Source of the DNA: Glandiceps talaboti | Lineage: Eukaryota > Hemichordata > Enteropneusta > Spengelidae | NCBI RefSeq assembly: GCF_964340395.1 | Contig: NC_135550.1 | Coordinates: 32,575,676 to 32,639,675 of the forward strand | DNA: 64,000 nt | Direction: 5' to 3' | Shown here: piece by piece, positions 49,422 to 60,765 of the stretch | Numbering within the stretch: the first letter of the stretch is position 1 | Layout of the letters: the number at the start of each line of letters is the position of its first letter | The notes under the pieces: model-generated | Database searches by the model: none | Told to the model about the DNA's origin: nothing | Seen by the model: only the letters and a program-made list of their open reading frames with translations | Position numbers and translations under genes: made by a program

Positions 49422-52400
49422 CTAAATGTCCAGGCACATATGCATAAACTTTAAGATGATATCTTGAAGTAGTTCTGTGTTAATGAGGAGATTGTCGTTG
49501 CAAAAGACATCTCCTAAAATTCTGACAATGAAATCAAACTCATCTAGGTTGAATAAAGCCACAGAAAAGTCTACATTGAGTTCATTGAAGAGACTTGTCC
49601 AGAAATAGTCTCTAGCAGTGGAAGTTTGGCGACATGACGTTGTTAGATGAATGAGAAGGTTATCAGCAACGTTTTCACATTTGGAGCATTTTATATTGCA
49701 TGGAGTGGCAAGAACTTTCATGATTTTGTAAACAGTTGACTTGTATTTAGGGAATTTGCGTGAGTAGGAATATAAATGAAACGGCAATATATGTTTATGT
49801 AACTGAGAGAAGAGCTGTAGTTCATCTCTATTTGCAATTCTATCTCTCCAAAGATTGCACTCTTTCTCATATATAGCATCTTTTACAATAATTTTCCAAA
49901 GGAATTTAGGCGGAAAATAACCAGTTGCACAGAACTCGTCTAAGAAGCAAAGTAATCCGTATTTCAAAAGAATGTTCATAATATCAGGTATAAAGCCTAA
50001 GCGTTTCTTTACAGATGAAAACTTAAATTCAAAAAGTCGTTGTAAGAATACATGTTTTCTTACTGAGAAATTATCACAGTTACATAGAGTTCCAAAAAAA
50101 CGCAATTTACAATTGTCAATGTATGCCTCAATTGGTATCAAACCTACTGCGCTTAGAGCTAAATCAGTCGGAGTTTTGGAGGGAAAACCTTGAATGGTTT
50201 TGGCAGCATATCTCTGACAACGTTCAAGCATTAGAAGTTCAGTTTCATTGGGAGTCCAAAGTTCACAAGTATGAAAGGCTGCAGGAAGACACATGCGTTT
50301 CCAGACTTCTGTACTGACGATTGGATTGAGACCGTAAGGTCCAATACCAACACTGCGTAACGAATTTATCAGACACCTGGCTTTCTTACAAACAGAGAGT
50401 GTACGTTCCATCGACGATAAATTATTTGTAAATTGCATGCCGACGATTGTAATTGAATCTACTTCAGTGAGAGGACAGTTGTTCAGAGACAAGTTTCGAT
50501 GTTGGCGCGAGCGTTCACGTTCTCGTGTTGTTTCACCGAAAACGAGTAATCTACATTTTGTGGCTGAGAGCTTCAGTCTCCATGTCGAGCAGTAATTGCA
50601 TACAATGTTCAACATTTTTTGACATGTAGAGCGAGTTGGTGCTAATATTGAGATGTCATCTGCTAACGCAGGCGCACCAAGAAATAGCGAATCGATGTAA
50701 CATCCGAATCTACTGTTCTCGAGTTCAACGAGGAGGTCATTTGCATAAATTAGGAATAGAGTTGTAGAAAGGATACTTCCTTGTCGTACACCTTGAAATA
50801 GTCGATATTCCTCAGACGTATACGTGTCTATGGCGATTTGACATTTTTGTCCGTGAAACATGTTTTTCAATAATCTCCAAAGTTTTGCGTTGATGCCCAA
50901 AGTGTACAGTTTGTGAAATAAACCATTCCACCAAATCGAGTCAAAAGCTTTTTGAAGGTCAAGACTGCACATAAATACCTTGCTACCTCTTTCAACGTGA
51001 TGAAGAATTGTCTCTTGAATGCAGAATGCTGTGGTGATATTACTCTGACCAGGTTGATAGCCGGCTTGTAGGGGATGTGGTAAATTTTTGTCACAGAGCC
51101 ATGGTTGTAGGCGATGCGAAATGCACATTTCAAAGAGTTTTTGCAGAGTCGGTAGCAGTGTGATGCCCCTGTAGTTTGCGGGATCAAAACGATTTTTGTT
51201 ACCACCCTTGAAAATTGGAACAAGGTATGCAGATTTGAATGATGAAGGAATGTATTCAACATTAATCAATGCATTAAATAAATTAACTAATGCGTCCATA
51301 AGAAAGGGGCCTCCGAAAATAATGTGTTCGTATGTGATGGAGTCTGGCCCTCCTGCTTTTCCACGTTTCAGTTTTCCTATAGCACGTGAGATATCTTCTA
51401 TAGAGAGTGGTCGAGACAGAATTGTTTCAGCGTTATCGTGGCTAGAAGCTGAGAGGTTGTCAAGTTCTTCGTCGATTTGGACTCTGAACGAACTTACAAA
51501 TGAATTGTCTTCTAGTGGTTCATAGAGTTGTTTGAAGTAGTCCGCAAAAGTGTTGACAACACAAGTATGATTGGAAATTGTTTCGCCGTCTGTTTTTAGG
51601 ACAGGAAAGCTGTTACACGTATTTTTTCTACGAATATTTACATTCCGCCAGAATAGAGATTGGTCAAGTTCGATAGCGTTTTCAATGAAATCAAATTTTT
51701 CACATTCTGCTTTACGTTGTCGTTGTCTCAGTTCTTTTCTGAAATTGCGTTTTGCTTCTTTATAGTTGCGAAAAGACTCGTGTTGTAATCCTCTTGGCCT
51801 ACCGGCCGAGATCCACTTATTCCGAAGTGCTAAAGATTTCTTATGAAGAGACCGAACATCTTTCCAGTAGGGTTTTAGAAACGGTTTGAATTTGGATGAA
51901 GGGATGGTTTCAGATGCCGTATCACGGAGAATCTTTATGAGTGTGCTTGTATATTGATCTATATCAGCCGGGCATGAGAGTATTTCATTTTCTAGTGAAA
52001 TTGTCTTTAATTTATCTGACAACGATCTAGTGTACGACTCTTTTATTGAGTTAATGTCAAGCTTCGACCACTTTAAGCGAGATTTCTGTGGTAAAGAGGT
52101 CCGAGTGTGTGAGATTTCTAGATTCAAGTCACAAATAACTGGATAGTGATCTGAGAGGTTCAAGGCAGAGTCATATAAGACTTTACACGATTTTAGCGTA
52201 AAAACGAGGTGACGTGGGATCAGAATCGAATCTAAAGTTGACTTACTTTGTCCGCTGTAGGCACTGAAAGTTTCGATTGGGCCTGTGCATAAGTTCAGCA
52301 AATTTGCCGGAATTAGATCACAAGAATGTATAAATTGTCCGATTGCCCTTTCTCTAGTCGAGACTGGGGTTCCATGGTGACGAGGCCCGAATAGGTTAGC

Positions 52401-52964
52401 GTTAAAATCACCGAGAATGATGACATCACCCATAGGTGAATAAGTTGAATGAAGATCTTCTAAGAAGTTAATATATTCAGTGTAAGAGTCAACAGTATAA
52501 TTAACAGGTGGCAAATATACTGCAAAAACAAAGATGCATTTAGTTTCATAATTTCTATGCATGTAATTGATTTTGAGTCCGATAACACGGTCATCATCGA
52601 AATCGAGATAATCAATAGTCGATGTGAGAGACTTCCTGATTAAGAATGCCACACCCCCTTGGCCACGTAAGGAGAAATCGGCAGGATTTATCTCCAAAGC
52701 TCTATCATAGACGCCAAACGATGTAAAGTTCAAGTCGATAGAGTTCAGAAAATGCATTGAGTGTGGAAAAAGCCAGTGTTCTGTAATTGCAAGAATATCA
52801 ATTTCCGGAAGGAGCTTGGTTAAGTACGGTACTGTGGACATCACTCCACATACATTCCAACAGCCAAGTCGTAGATTTTTCTCATTGTCGGGTGTAGAAG
52901 AAGTCATTAAAGTTGTAATTAAAAGCAACAAAAAAGCACGAAATTGCTTTTTAGTCATCTTCAT
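49422..52964 (-). CDS. LINE ORF2: endonuclease and reverse transcriptase, 1180 aa
   Basis: One uninterrupted frame. It holds an apurinic-type endonuclease (residues about 30-280; WNVCGV, ITEHWL, GDFNAN near 185, SDHYPVICDL near 270). The reverse transcriptase follows, about 530-850: GKAGGPDSITYEH, NYRGITLLPTLQKLFE near 590, DLQKAFDSIWW, GVRQGSILSTTLF, and ALADDISILAPT near 763 carrying the catalytic Asp pair. A Cys-Cys-His-Cys knuckle (CSKCENVADNLLIHLTTSC) lies near 1090. The family copies its RNA at a nick in the target DNA. The start is the ATG that overlaps the end of ORF1 by 14 bases, suggesting coupled translation. Ala-Leu before the Asp pair, instead of Tyr/Phe-Ala, occurs in several LINE clades. 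Clade not assigned. Unbroken coding suggests recent insertion. Confidence 0.95.
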   Translation of the reverse strand: MKMTKKQFRAFLLLLITTLMTSSTPDNEKNLRLGCWNVCGVMSTVPYLTKLLPEIDILAITEHWLFPHSMHFLNSIDLNFTSFGVYDRALEINPADFSLRGQGGVAFLIRKSLTSTIDYLDFDDDRVIGLKINYMHRNYETKCIFVFAVYLPPVNYTVDSYTEYINFLEDLHSTYSPMGDVIILGDFNANLFGPRHHGTPVSTRERAIGQFIHSCDLIPANLLNLCTGPIETFSAYSGQSKSTLDSILIPRHLVFTLKSCKVLYDSALNLSDHYPVICDLNLEISHTRTSLPQKSRLKWSKLDINSIKESYTRSLSDKLKTISLENEILSCPADIDQYTSTLIKILRDTASETIPSSKFKPFLKPYWKDVRSLHKKSLALRNKWISAGRPRGLQHESFRNYKEAKRNFRKELRQRQRKAECEKFDFIENAIELDQSLFWRNVNIRRKNTCNSFPVLKTDGETISNHTCVVNTFADYFKQLYEPLEDNSFVSSFRVQIDEELDNLSASSHDNAETILSRPLSIEDISRAIGKLKRGKAGGPDSITYEHIIFGGPFLMDALVNLFNALINVEYIPSSFKSAYLVPIFKGGNKNRFDPANYRGITLLPTLQKLFEMCISHRLQPWLCDKNLPHPLQAGYQPGQSNITTAFCIQETILHHVERGSKVFMCSLDLQKAFDSIWWNGLFHKLYTLGINAKLWRLLKNMFHGQKCQIAIDTYTSEEYRLFQGVRQGSILSTTLFLIYANDLLVELENSRFGCYIDSLFLGAPALADDISILAPTRSTCQKMLNIVCNYCSTWRLKLSATKCRLLVFGETTRERERSRQHRNLSLNNCPLTEVDSITIVGMQFTNNLSSMERTLSVCKKARCLINSLRSVGIGPYGLNPIVSTEVWKRMCLPAAFHTCELWTPNETELLMLERCQRYAAKTIQGFPSKTPTDLALSAVGLIPIEAYIDNCKLRFFGTLCNCDNFSVRKHVFLQRLFEFKFSSVKKRLGFIPDIMNILLKYGLLCFLDEFCATGYFPPKFLWKIIVKDAIYEKECNLWRDRIANRDELQLFSQLHKHILPFHLYSYSRKFPKYKSTVYKIMKVLATPCNIKCSKCENVADNLLIHLTTSCRQTSTARDYFWTSLFNELNVDFSVALFNLDEFDFIVRILGDVFCNDNLLINTELLQDIILKFMHMCLDI

Positions 52965-53272
52965 TGACAGTCATGTGCTCTTGGCGTTCGTGTTGAGCAT
53001 TTCTTAATTTCATTTGCTCCGAAAATCTATGTTCCCCTAACCACACTCTACAGGAAACGTTTGGTGGCCAAAAACATTCGGCGAGAAGTTGGCTTACAAA
53101 GCGCGACGGTACATTGATTTTAGCCGCTACAGCTCCCTTTCGTTTACTAGCAATAATTCGTATCATTGTGGCATGTATATTGTTTTTAGACAAGTGTCTC
53201 TCGATTTGATCACGAGTGGTGCCTACCTTAATGCCTCCTATATACATTCTCTGAGTTCGTTGTCTTTGATTA
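52951..53272 (-). CDS. LINE ORF1, C-terminal part (5'-truncated)
   Basis: About 105 residues of LINE origin: MYIGGIKVGTTRDQIERHL, then SKRKGAVAAKINVPSRFVS and WPPNVSCRVWLGEHRF. The pattern (YIGGI, about 60 residues, then a basic and aromatic end) looks like an RRM-type RNA-binding fold found in some LINE ORF1 proteins; that is an inference. The frame runs on upstream into the (ACTC)n flank as a HSLT repeat, which is not part of the element. It ends TGACTAA, overlapping the ORF2 start. Confidence 0.7.
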
Positions 53273-53308
53273 AGTGAGTGAGTGAGTGAGTGAGTGAGTG
53301 AGTGAGTG
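53273..53308. repeat. (AGTG)9 flanking the LINE 5' end
   Basis: Nine units of the same tetranucleotide that borders the LINE 3' end, in the same orientation. Confidence 0.95.
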
Positions 53309-53309
53309 A

Positions 53310-55337
53310 TCTTCCTTATCTCTAAAGCTGTATATACCTTCTTATGAAACTGGCCGACAGATGGCAGCATTCTTGTGACCTACCGATATACTGTAAAATG
53401 TTAAAAAACAAACAAGGTGTCCACTATAATGATGACTGACATTGTTTGTGACTCAGACTACTATTAACTGATTGCATATCACATTAAAACCTAATCCTTT
53501 CTGTATTGATCCAGCTTGTACATAATAAAGATTTGGCTGAAACCCAATGAATTAATTCTCTGACCAATTATCCTCATCGAGGTGAACTCACTTAAAGGTG
53601 GTTAATATCGTCATTTGGGGAAAGTAAAACGGCGGAGTTACCATGAAATTTGCAACATTTATACAGAGTAACATATCGACAACTTGTTTTTGAATCACTG
53701 GCAGTAAAAAGTTAACATGTCCTTCAGTCGACAGAACACGTTAATGTTATCGATTATAATGTTGTTTGTTTTTAAATTTCAAATTAATATAAACTTATCA
53801 AAAAGAGTCGTGCAGAGTAGTCAAATGCATCTGCAGTGTCTTAAATTTATGACAAAGTAAACTTGTATCCCATTTGACAGGCTTAATTCCTAACATTGAA
53901 AGTTATAAAAATGTCCTTCGATCTCATCAAAAGATTGATTTCTTATGCAATTAACATACATCAAGCTGTGGTCTCTTAATATTAGTTAGAGATTATGAAA
54001 ATCAGATATGTTAATGAAGGAAGGAAGGAAGGAAGGAAGGAATCAATCAATCAATCAATCAGTCAGTCAGTCAATCAATCCAAGCAATACATATATCACA
54101 TTCTTTATGCATTGACAATGAGCAAAAACGTACATGATTAGGTTATCATACAGCCCAAAATAGAAGTGTGGTGGAACAATGTACAAACAGGACTGTACTC
54201 CTTGCACTTGCTGCTTTTAAAGTATTTCCCACCACAAAAAAAAACTAAATCAAAACAAAACTATGACGACTATTTTGCAACAATAACGGAAAGGTTTTGT
54301 TGATTTACAAATAAGTACTGAAAGAAGATATATCCTGGGTTTCATTATAATTACTGAATTGATATCGTTATTACATTACCTTTGAAAACACAATTTATTT
54401 GATCACTGTGTGCACGATTGGTCAGTCTATATGTACTCTATTACCTAGCGAGATATCACTCTTTCTAGACAACGTCTTTTAAATTGTAGAACAATATGCT
54501 TCTAGACAACAGCAACAACACCCCCCCCCCTCCCTTAATCACGTCTCAGGATCTGACCTTTCCGTCGGAGAAATGCACTAAAAGAAAATGAAATCAAGAC
54601 TTCCATACGACAAATTCTTGTTAAAGAACCGTGATGGTAAAGTGATAGATTATGAACAAGGTAGTCCTATTGATTTCCGTATGTCACACAATACATTGCG
54701 TGTAAAGAAATCAAATATGAAGTTGATCTATTCTAGGCATTGTGGTGAAAACTTTACACTCTTTCCAGTCACCAAATAGTTCCCATGTGACTAAGTATGC
54801 TCATTCCATGCTTTATTCCCTAACATCCAAGAAGTGTATTTTTGTTTAATCCACATTTGGATACCCTACTAAAGAGCGAACCAAACCCATTTACTTATAA
54901 ACTAACGTTTTTCCTTATCATGTAATCAAGATACAGTAGTCTCATTGTATCATCGGAATGTACAATATCAAGATATTGCAAATATGCAAAACTTTTGTTT
55001 ATCAAATATAATTACACTATGAGACTATATAGTATATTGTTATAACGTAAGACATCAAATTAATAAAGACGTTCCATAAGATCTAGACAAATTCTTCTGT
55101 TTTTGTCCAAAATCCACTGAAGTCTTCTATCGAACACAACTACAGGTAAAGACACTGCGTGCACTGAAAGCAAAAAGTCAACAACAGTACAACATATCAG
55201 TGTACAAACAAGGCAACAGAACAAAGGATATAGGATTTGTACAATCGGTCTGTTAAAGAGTTGGTAGCCTTTGCGTTACGACACGCACAAAACAGTTTGA
55301 ACTATTTTATACTGGTCTCTTTAACTACGATATATTA
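53310..55337. other. spacer with microsatellites and a doubtful small frame
   Basis: Short (GGAA)n and (TCAA/TCAG)n runs at about 54015-54078. A plus-strand ATG frame at 54588-54779 (63 codons; KNRDGKVIDYEQGSPIDF, SRHCGENFTLFPVTK) has a protein-like composition but no supporting exon or known relative, so I leave it as unproven. The rest is AT-rich without features. Confidence 0.4.
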
Positions 55338-56870
55338 TTATAGTTCATCACATTCATTGTTGTTCTCACTTAATACAGGGTCATAAAACCTCAAATATCT
55401 GCACTCTTTCAATTTTCTCTTCCAGGCTGGGGTCTTTTTCCCATCTTTAAATTTCAAAGTACCGTTTTTCATATCTTGTTTGTTATTTTCGTTTTCTTCG
55501 TTGGTAGATATGTTAAGTCCAAACCCTGTCTTAACCAGGCACCAGTTCTCCTTGGCGGTTTTCTTGGACGGTTTCTTCTGATTTTGTTTTCCTTCTATCT
55601 TTGGCGTTATGACATCAACCTTTTTTTGGGGACGTGGAGATTTTAAGCTGACATCTGCCACTGATAGACTTTGTTTCAAGTTGAAAACAGCCGTGTCTAC
55701 GTTATGTTTTAATTCCTCATTGTTAGTTGGTAAATCTTCTGTGGTATAACTACGTCGCAAAGTAGCAAATTTTGTTGGCTTCGTCAGTGTTGTATTCTGT
55801 AGCGAAGACATTGTTACCGTAGAACTTCTTCGAAGATGGGGTTTCTTTTCCAAATAGTTCCTATACTTGTCGTGTGTAGGGTGAGGCAGCCTAAGAAAGG
55901 CAGTCAACGGTGGAAAGTTACTTTTATCTGACACAGTGTCGTCTTCATCCTCGTCTGATGATTCAGTGTCACTTTTGCCTTTGTCATACGTGGATAATGA
56001 TGCCACATTACCATACTTTCTATGTTGCCCAGTTTCCTCTCGTATACTACTGCGACGTTGCTTAGTTACCGAGTCCTCCGAGTACTGGAAGAAATTTGGA
56101 GTTGAAACGCGACTGATCTCAGATTTTGCATGTTTCCGAAGTCGTGCTCTTGCTTCAATAACAGCTGGTGTCAAATTGGAATCAAGTGTGTTCTGTACTT
56201 CCTTTTCGAGCTGTGTTGGTGATTTTATTTTAATATCGCTGCTAGTTGATTGAGAACGACGCCGACTAAGAAAACGTATCAATGTTTGATCTTCATCGTA
56301 GTCTTTCCCATGCCAGACCCTAGTTAGCTCCGCATCTGACGATGTCGACATTTCCATAGCTAGGGGTGACAGTAACTCAGGATCGGGGGCAGAGGAGAGT
56401 CTGCGATTACGACGGGTTTTCATAATGGAACTATAGTAACCGTTTAATTCTGTATGTGAAAGTTTGCGGTCACCATGATTTGTCCAAGGTTTTGTTGGAC
56501 TTGATGCAGACGTTTTATTCGATGGTGTTGGATTATCGGCATCTGAATCCTTTCCAGATTTTTGATCGAATTTTCCTCCCGACTTAGTTTGGCGCAAAGT
56601 ACTCGAAATCACCAGATTCCATAGTTCACTTGGTGACTTCTTCAAAGTCGTACCTTGTTTTCTCTGACGAGTTGTCCTCGTGAGGCTCCCTTTTGTGCTA
56701 TCAACATGTTTCAGCTGCATTTGCAATTCATGTCTTTCTGCGTAGCTATTCTGAATACTAGCTTTTCGTTGTTGTTCAAGTTTGCGATTTTCCCATTGGA
56801 GTCTTTTGTCTTCCACTCTGTTCAAACATATCGCTCGCCTTGACTCATCACTAGTACCAATCACACTCAT
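55338..56870 (-). CDS. unrecognised basic, largely disordered protein, single exon, 510 aa
   Basis: I do not recognise this protein. An ATG frame of 510 codons without intron ends in CDEL. Residues about 8-58 are a charged helix or coiled coil (VEDKRLQWENRKLEQQRKAS, AERHELQMQLKHV). The rest is rich in Ser, Thr, Lys and Arg, with RRRSQSTSS and RRSSIREE pieces that look like basophilic kinase sites and an acidic patch SSDEDEDDTVSD near residue 305. The last 40 residues are ordered-looking (KTPAWKRKLKECRYLRFYDP), possibly a short conserved motif. There is no signal peptide or membrane segment. Like the 13.8-kb and 17.6-kb genes, it pairs an N-terminal charged helix with a long basic tail, but I see no clear sequence match among the three. 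A divergent open frame starts about 25 bases away. Confidence 0.72.
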   Translation of the reverse strand: MSVIGTSDESRRAICLNRVEDKRLQWENRKLEQQRKASIQNSYAERHELQMQLKHVDSTKGSLTRTTRQRKQGTTLKKSPSELWNLVISSTLRQTKSGGKFDQKSGKDSDADNPTPSNKTSASSPTKPWTNHGDRKLSHTELNGYYSSIMKTRRNRRLSSAPDPELLSPLAMEMSTSSDAELTRVWHGKDYDEDQTLIRFLSRRRSQSTSSDIKIKSPTQLEKEVQNTLDSNLTPAVIEARARLRKHAKSEISRVSTPNFFQYSEDSVTKQRRSSIREETGQHRKYGNVASLSTYDKGKSDTESSDEDEDDTVSDKSNFPPLTAFLRLPHPTHDKYRNYLEKKPHLRRSSTVTMSSLQNTTLTKPTKFATLRRSYTTEDLPTNNEELKHNVDTAVFNLKQSLSVADVSLKSPRPQKKVDVITPKIEGKQNQKKPSKKTAKENWCLVKTGFGLNISTNEENENNKQDMKNGTLKFKDGKKTPAWKRKLKECRYLRFYDPVLSENNNECDEL

Positions 56871-56891
56871 TTCAAAATATAGAAGTATATC

Positions 56892-57437
56892 ACCTTGTCT
56901 ACAATCTCAACAAGTTCAACTCTGACGCAAAGCGACGACGATGAATTGGCGCTAGCCCCCAGAAAACCTAGCACTGTTATCTACTTTGAAGTCCAGATTG
57001 TTCTGCTTAGCAAAGAGTTCGAACGATACGTTGACTTGTTTTCTTTCTGTGTGGTTTTACGTGTACGACAACCACTCAATCACAAAGGCCAATTCGTGTA
57101 TACAATTCGTCCTAATGACTATAAGGAGTTACTCGATACAACGAGTACAAACAATCATGTACAATGTACTTTCCAGTCGAACAACATAATACTTGTGAAC
57201 TGCAGGGTGACTTGGTCTTCACCTTACGAGTCAATCACTGTTCCCTCACATTTGTGGCTGAAATGTTTGAATAAGTGTTTGCATGAAACTACTGTATTCT
57301 TGCACGGATTTGCTGACTGTATCGATACTGCGATGGGTTATCATTCAACAGGTGTTTTCATTCCATTGCTTCATATGAAGTGGCAGCGAGTGTACGAGTT
57401 GGGACACTCGTCACAACGTGCATGGATACACCTTTGA
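56892..57437 (+). CDS. doubtful 180-codon open frame, possible exon
   Basis: A plus-strand frame stays open from after an in-frame TAG (about 56880) to TGA at 57435-57437. It has no ATG until near its end, so if real it is an internal or terminal exon (an AG lies at 56882-56883) or uses another start. Segments such as FEVQIVLLSKEFERYVDLFS and VCFQ-like hydrophobic stretches look protein-like, and a frame this long by chance is unlikely at this base composition. No known family came to mind. It lies head-to-head with the 510-aa gene, which would make a very compact divergent pair. Confidence 0.35.
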   Translation, partial: TLSTISTSSTLTQSDDDELALAPRKPSTVIYFEVQIVLLSKEFERYVDLFSFCVVLRVRQPLNHKGQFVYTIRPNDYKELLDTTSTNNHVQCTFQSNNIILVNCRVTWSSPYESITVPSHLWLKCLNKCLHETTVFLHGFADCIDTAMGYHSTGVFIPLLHMKWQRVYELGHSSQRAWIHL

Positions 57438-58331
<894 letters not shown>

Positions 58332-59825
58332 GGGAGAGCTGTAGGAACGCGATAAAATATAATTATATCGGACAGCCAAATATTTCAAATTCAGACTCAT
58401 TTGTAGAATAATTTATCCTCATGACTGGAATTACCAAAATACAGAATTGACGTCCATTTGAATCCCAACCACAACATTCACACGATTTCAACCACTCGTT
58501 TTCTTTAGTTGTTACTTCACGCACCGCCATCGTCTTAATGTATTTCTCATAGTCATGTCATGCGCTGGTTTTGAATCGATGTGAATGCTCTCCTGGAAGT
58601 TTTGTTCATTGAAGATCTAAAAGTAAAACTTACGAGAGAAGGGCGTGTCAATCAAATACATATCATAACAATATAACGAAAGGAGTAAAAGTGAAGCATA
58701 CATCCCATTCACAAAACTACCGATGACTTCATTTTAGGACACCAAGTGCAGGAACGGGACACTGTTCTCATTTTTCATATTGTGTAAGCGCCCTCAAGTG
58801 TCAGTGGACGATGGATGAACTGCTAGGAAATCAAACACTAAACTAAAGATCTCATGGACGGCCTCAAAAAGTACTTTTATGGACGGCATTACCCTGGGTT
58901 TTTTTTAAATATTAATCTCTCTCAGAGCTTGTTTGTTAGTCTCTCAAAAATCGTTTGATAAATTTTTGTACACCGTGTGAGGAGAACATGCACCGGGACT
59001 GGTCAAATGACATACCAAAATTACCCGATGTCCCTAACCATCCGTCGTCCGATCACAGACATAAAGAAAAGAAATTTAAAAGAGTGAGATGTTCACATGC
59101 ATACACAGTGAACGTCATGGTTTTTGACCTTGCTCCCAACATGTCTTCAGTGCCATGTATTTCCTAGGAGCGAAAATTCTTACATTTCTATTTTGGGGTG
59201 CAAAACAAATTCAATTAAAAGTAAAATCGATTTTGTCGTATGAGAACTAAAATGTGTTACCCCTCGGCCTCCCCCCCCCCCAAACTAAAACAATTTAAGT
59301 TTTTTTATCCAACATTGAAGTATTGATCTTGCCCCTATGCATACCATTTTGTATCACATCAAAGGAAATATTCGTTCAACGTGAGGTCGCCTGCATGCAT
59401 GCAGTGACTCCTAAGATGCGCTTGATCTAATTTACATCTTGTTCCTCATACTAAAACATTTACCGATAAAAAATGGCAGATATCTTTTGGATTATTTGGT
59501 GGCCCTGAAAAGGACCGTGAAGTGAATGATCACAATATCACTTTGAATCGTCATCAGCATTTAATTGACTATAATTAATGGAGTTTAGTTTAGGCTACGG
59601 CCCTGAATTAACGCTATTATTTTTATATCTTGTTTATTATTATATTATTTCTGATTGAAGCGTGCTTCATGCTTGGATTTTCCGCAACTTTTTCACGACT
59701 GTTTACTGTAACAACGCTGATAACTCACAATCAGACAACATGCATTGATGCCGGACAACATTTGATGTGTCAAACAGCGCCCTCTAACATGTAGCACAGA
59801 TCGTAGATAAATGTATTGACTGGTG
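58332..59825. other. gene-poor spacer with one RNA-like hairpin
   Basis: No supported coding exon. A short plus-strand frame at 58955-59167 lacks other support. The histone-type stem-loop at 59501-59516 is listed separately. Confidence 0.45.
59501..59516 (-). promoter_or_regulatory. histone-type mRNA 3' stem-loop (orphan)
   Basis: On the minus strand the 16 bases read GGTCCTTTTCAGGGCC, a 6-bp stem with a 4-base TTTC loop and one G-U pair, followed by ACCA. This matches the length, loop and flank of the replication-dependent histone 3' end signal. A purine-rich AAAAGA lies 14-20 bases further on, where the U7-binding element would be. No histone frame lies upstream on the minus strand within the next several hundred bases, so it is either a relic or a chance match. 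Confidence 0.45.
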
Positions 59826-59831
59826 GATTTT

Positions 59832-60118
59832 CCCCCTTGCCCTGCAACTCTCACCCCTTATGGACTTTCCCCTTGCCCTGTAACTCTCACCCCTTATGGA
59901 CTTTCCCCTTGCCCTGCAACTCCCATCCCTTATGGACTTTCCCCTTGCCCTGTAACTCCCATCCCTTATGGACTTTCCCCTTGCCCATGCGATTCTCACC
60001 CCTTATATACCTTCTTCTGGACTTTCCCCTTGCCCTGCAATTCTCACCCCATATGGACTTTCCCTTGCCCTGCAATTCTCACCCCTTGTGGACTTTCCCC
60101 TTGCCCTGCAACTCACCC
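59832..60118. repeat. 36-bp pyrimidine-rich minisatellite
   Basis: About eight copies of a 36-bp unit with CCTTGCCCTGCAACTC and CACCCCTTATGGACTTTCC; one unit (near 59985-60020) carries an insertion. As 36 is a multiple of three, it creates open frames on both strands with no other support. Pyrimidine-rich sequence continues to about 60330. Confidence 0.92.
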
Positions 60119-60339
60119 CCTTATACATTCCTTTCATTCTTGTCCCACATCTTGCAGATTCCCTCTCTTCTCTTTCGTTCTTGTATTTCCATTTACCCCC
60201 CCCCCCCCCCCTCCACACACACTCATCGGTTCCCTTCCCTTTCCTGTCTTATAGTTTTTGCCCTTTTTCCTTTTCCCTCTATTCATTCTTCTTCCCTGCC
60301 CTTTCTGCTACTCTCCACTCTCCATGCTAAGCAATTTGA

Positions 60340-60764
60340 CAGTCATATGATATATTTGTTGATTGTTTTCATTTACTTGATTGACGAAACAAACAACACA
60401 TGGTAAAATTACACTGAAATCACACAAAACATCACATCAAAAATGGTAAATATATCTTTGCTAGGTAATGGTGAAATCATGATAAAAAGGAAAACTATGA
60501 AAATATTATACATAACAAACTTTCTTAATTTCTCAAAAACACCCAAAGGAACAATTAAACCAGTTCATACGAATTCGCATATTTTCCTTTTGATATTAAT
60601 TTCGACATCAAAAATAATAATAACACTTATAATTCACTCAACTTTTCATCGAGATCGTTCAAGGTCAAAAACTTTCATAGACATTTTTTGAAACCCACAG
60701 AGACCTGGTTATCTTTCCTGATAAGATGGCAATGAAATTTCAAGTTTGATTAATTTTTGAACAT
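60340..60764. other. AT-rich spacer before the satellite
   Basis: An open frame of 82 codons (60443-60691) has a low-complexity Ile/Lys/Asn composition and no supporting context. Nothing else seen. Confidence 0.4.
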
Positions 60765-60765
60765 G

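Larger units (their letters stand above)
49257..53275 (-). mobile_element. non-LTR retrotransposon inserted in a (GAGT)n tract
   Basis: The element reads on the minus strand. Its 3' end has AATAAA (plus 49278-49283) followed by (CAA)n, then (ACTC)n. Its 5' end is in ORF1 and directly meets (ACTC)n. The same tetranucleotide on both sides is best read as the target and its duplication. ORF1 is partial at the 5' side and ORF2 is unbroken, as expected for 5' truncation during reverse transcription. The tail is not poly(A). Confidence 0.88.

Noticed and set aside
59784-60406. Overlapping Pro-rich frames up to 196 codons
   Set aside because: Product of the 36-bp minisatellite, open on both strands.
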